Assembly: GCA_036667875.1 (NCBI GenBank)
Contig: JAVWTD010000028.1
Coordinates: 1 to 16,390, forward strand
DNA from: CAJGDV01 sp036667875
GTDB taxonomy: Bacteria; Bacillota_I; Bacilli_A; RF39; UBA660
Direction: 5' to 3'
DNA length: 16,390 bases
Shown in pieces: positions 14,878-16,390 of the stretch (position 1 is the stretch's first letter; the number at the start of each line of letters is the position of its first letter). Made by a program: the position numbers and the translations under genes. Below the pieces are notes generated by a model. It was not told where the DNA came from. It worked only from the letters and a program-made list of their open reading frames with translations, and did not search any database.

Positions 14878-15801
14878 ATGGCAAGAAAAAAAAGAATAAA
14901 TAAAAAATTACCTTACTCAATTATGAATTTAATGTATCTTTCTTTCATATCAATAATATTATATATAACATACACAAATTTTAATTTTATTCCAATTAAA
15001 ATGGAAGTGATAACACTTTTAGTTCTTATAACTGCTATAATTTCATTTATAATTGGATTTAATTATAATAAGAAAAACAAAAAATTAAAAAAAATTTTTG
15101 AAGCAACAAAAGGAATAATAATTGCTTTGCCAATTTTAATAATTGTCTTACTAGCGTGTTCATTTATTTATAATAGAATTGAAAATAACAAAAAACTAGA
15201 AGAAAATGAAAGATTGTTTGAAAATTATGATTATTTTATAGACTTTAATTCACTAGAAGATGGATATGACTATAGAATTGACCCTATAACAAAACACCTT
15301 TTCTATATGGATTCTATAGAATTAAAAGAAATAGCACCAACATATTTTCATAAAATGAACAGAAACGCTTTATTTGAGACTTACTATTTTCTAAAAGGAT
15401 ACGTTATAATAAATAATGGACAAACCTATTTTTCAAAAGAGTTATCAAATAATTCACCAGTCTATCCACTTGAAGTTCCACTTGACCAAATAAAAAATAA
15501 CTTTAAAGAAAATGACTATTATAAAATTAATAAAAAAGATTATAATTTTATAAATGATTCCTACGCATCTAACCAAGAAAACGAAAAACTATTTCTATAT
15601 AAAAAATATAATGATATTTTTTATACAAAAGAAAAACTTTATGACTTAAAAATTCAAATGCAAAATAATTTTGAATTGTTTCAAGAAGCAGAATACAAAG
15701 AAAATTATATTATAGTTCCAATTGATAATCATAAATATAAAATTAATTTTACTTTTGATAATAATTTAGAAGTTATTTATACAAAGGAAGAGTTAGAATG
15801 A
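14878..15801 (+). CDS. Three-helix membrane protein with C-terminal soluble domain, unknown function
   Basis: The 307-aa product has a basic N-terminus (MARKKRINKK) and three hydrophobic segments at about residues 16-34, 43-63 and 80-101. About 200 polar, aromatic-rich residues follow, containing YRIDPITKHLFY and, further on, FLKGYVIINNGQTYF. AAAGGAG lies 9 bases before the start. No family is recognised. The protein encoded next (15798) has the same plan, three helices followed by an IDPxxK motif and a KGYV segment, so the two look like diverged paralogs. The stop TGA overlaps the next start as ATGA. Confidence 0.78.
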   Translation: MARKKRINKKLPYSIMNLMYLSFISIILYITYTNFNFIPIKMEVITLLVLITAIISFIIGFNYNKKNKKLKKIFEATKGIIIALPILIIVLLACSFIYNRIENNKKLEENERLFENYDYFIDFNSLEDGYDYRIDPITKHLFYMDSIELKEIAPTYFHKMNRNALFETYYFLKGYVIINNGQTYFSKELSNNSPVYPLEVPLDQIKNNFKENDYYKINKKDYNFINDSYASNQENEKLFLYKKYNDIFYTKEKLYDLKIQMQNNFELFQEAEYKENYIIVPIDNHKYKINFTFDNNLEVIYTKEELE

Positions 15802-16390
15802 AAACCATAAATATTAAAAATCTTATTCTTGTTTTTACTGGAAGTTTCCTTTATTTCTTAATAACATTCTTTCTAGTAGTAAATATAGTAATTAAAGTTC
15901 TAATAGAGAGTAACGATTTATTAAGCATTGTAGTAGCCCTTATATTATCAATGGTAACTGCTACTATTATTTCAATATTTTATATATTTAATAGTTATCA
16001 CATGAATATTTTCATTTACAAATTTAAAATTATAATATTATTATTTCCAATTTTAATATTCATGACTAGTTTTCTATTTAAAGGAGTAACTAAAATTAAA
16101 CAAAATAGTGATAATAAAAAAATAGAAACTGAATTTAATAAACTAGAAACAATCATTAATATTAATAATTTAATTATAAAAATTGACCCTGCTAGCAAAA
16201 AAGTTTATAAACTAATAAAAAATTCAGATAAATATAAAGTAATATCTTATGACCCAATTACACTTTCAGATATAAAAATAAATCCATATACAAAATATCG
16301 AATTTTTGAACTAGAAAAAGGATATGTGCTAGCAGTTGAAGATAACTTAAATAAAAACTATTATGTAGAATCACTTGATAAAGAAAATAA
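15798..16390 (+). CDS. Three-helix membrane protein, partial at the window edge, paralog of the preceding gene
   Basis: An open frame starts with ATG at 15798, inside the ATGA overlap with the previous stop and after AAGGAAGAG at 15785-15793. It stays open to the last base: 197 codons with the 3' end missing. It encodes three hydrophobic segments (about residues 9-36, 43-66 and 75-93), then a polar domain with KIDPASKKVYKLI (about residue 128 onwards), YDPITLSDIKINPYTKYR and LEKGYVLAV. The layout and the IDPxxK and KGYV landmarks match the gene at 14878. Function is unknown; the full length lies outside the window. Confidence 0.8.
   Translation, partial: MKTINIKNLILVFTGSFLYFLITFFLVVNIVIKVLIESNDLLSIVVALILSMVTATIISIFYIFNSYHMNIFIYKFKIIILLFPILIFMTSFLFKGVTKIKQNSDNKKIETEFNKLETIININNLIIKIDPASKKVYKLIKNSDKYKVISYDPITLSDIKINPYTKYRIFELEKGYVLAVEDNLNKNYYVESLDKEN

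Noticed and set aside
1..16390. CRISPR array, tRNA or rRNA genes, prophage or restriction genes
   Set aside because: I looked for regular spaced repeats, cloverleaf arms and hallmark proteins on both strands and found none.

Overview
The window comes from a very AT-rich, Gram-positive-type bacterium. Exported proteins carry Sec signal peptides, one solute-binding protein is a lipoprotein, Shine-Dalgarno sites are strong, and intrinsic terminators are U-tailed hairpins. TGA acts as a normal stop: it ends the amino-acid-binding lipoprotein and a membrane protein, each in an ATGA overlap with the next gene, and every Trp I checked is TGG. This argues against the Mycoplasma code. An uncultured gut Bacilli/Firmicutes lineage of the RF39 or Erysipelotrichia kind fits, but that is an inference from style, not from a marker gene.

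Left third (1-5583): two large secreted paralogs of 889 and 894 aa. They are cysteine-rich (about 26 Cys each), of unknown function, tandem on the plus strand, and separated by a terminator and a 130-base leader. Each carries a duplicated CC-motif repeat in the middle and a conserved block near the C-terminus. I see no C-terminal membrane or sortase anchor.

Middle (5584-9039): a MYG1-family (DHH-like) nuclease gene on the plus strand. It is convergent with a two-gene minus-strand operon that encodes a secreted permuted papain-fold (YiiX/YycO-like) hydrolase and a membrane-anchored protein of unknown function. A bidirectional terminator separates the convergent units. The divergent spacer upstream (8624-9039) has no convincing gene.

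Right half (9040-14342): a complete polar amino acid ABC importer (lipoprotein, permease, ATPase) in overlapping frames. Then comes a roughly 190-bp palindrome-rich, MITE-like insertion that appears to split the importer's terminator. Next is a tight lipid operon, PlsC-type acyltransferase / acyl-activating enzyme / PlsC-type acyltransferase. It looks like the activities of the fused E. coli Aas protein laid out as separate genes, so fatty-acid scavenging or lysophospholipid repair is a reasonable guess.

Right edge (14455-16390): an operon of three unrecognised membrane proteins. The last starts at 15798, overlaps the previous stop and runs off the window. The second and third share a three-helix N-terminus followed by a soluble domain with an IDPxxK motif.

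Most transcription units begin with an extended -10 (TGnTATAAT-like) element only 20-40 bases before the start codon, so leaders are very short. The exception is the hydrolase operon, which has a consensus -35/-10 promoter and a leader of about 90 bases that could fold around its ribosome binding site.
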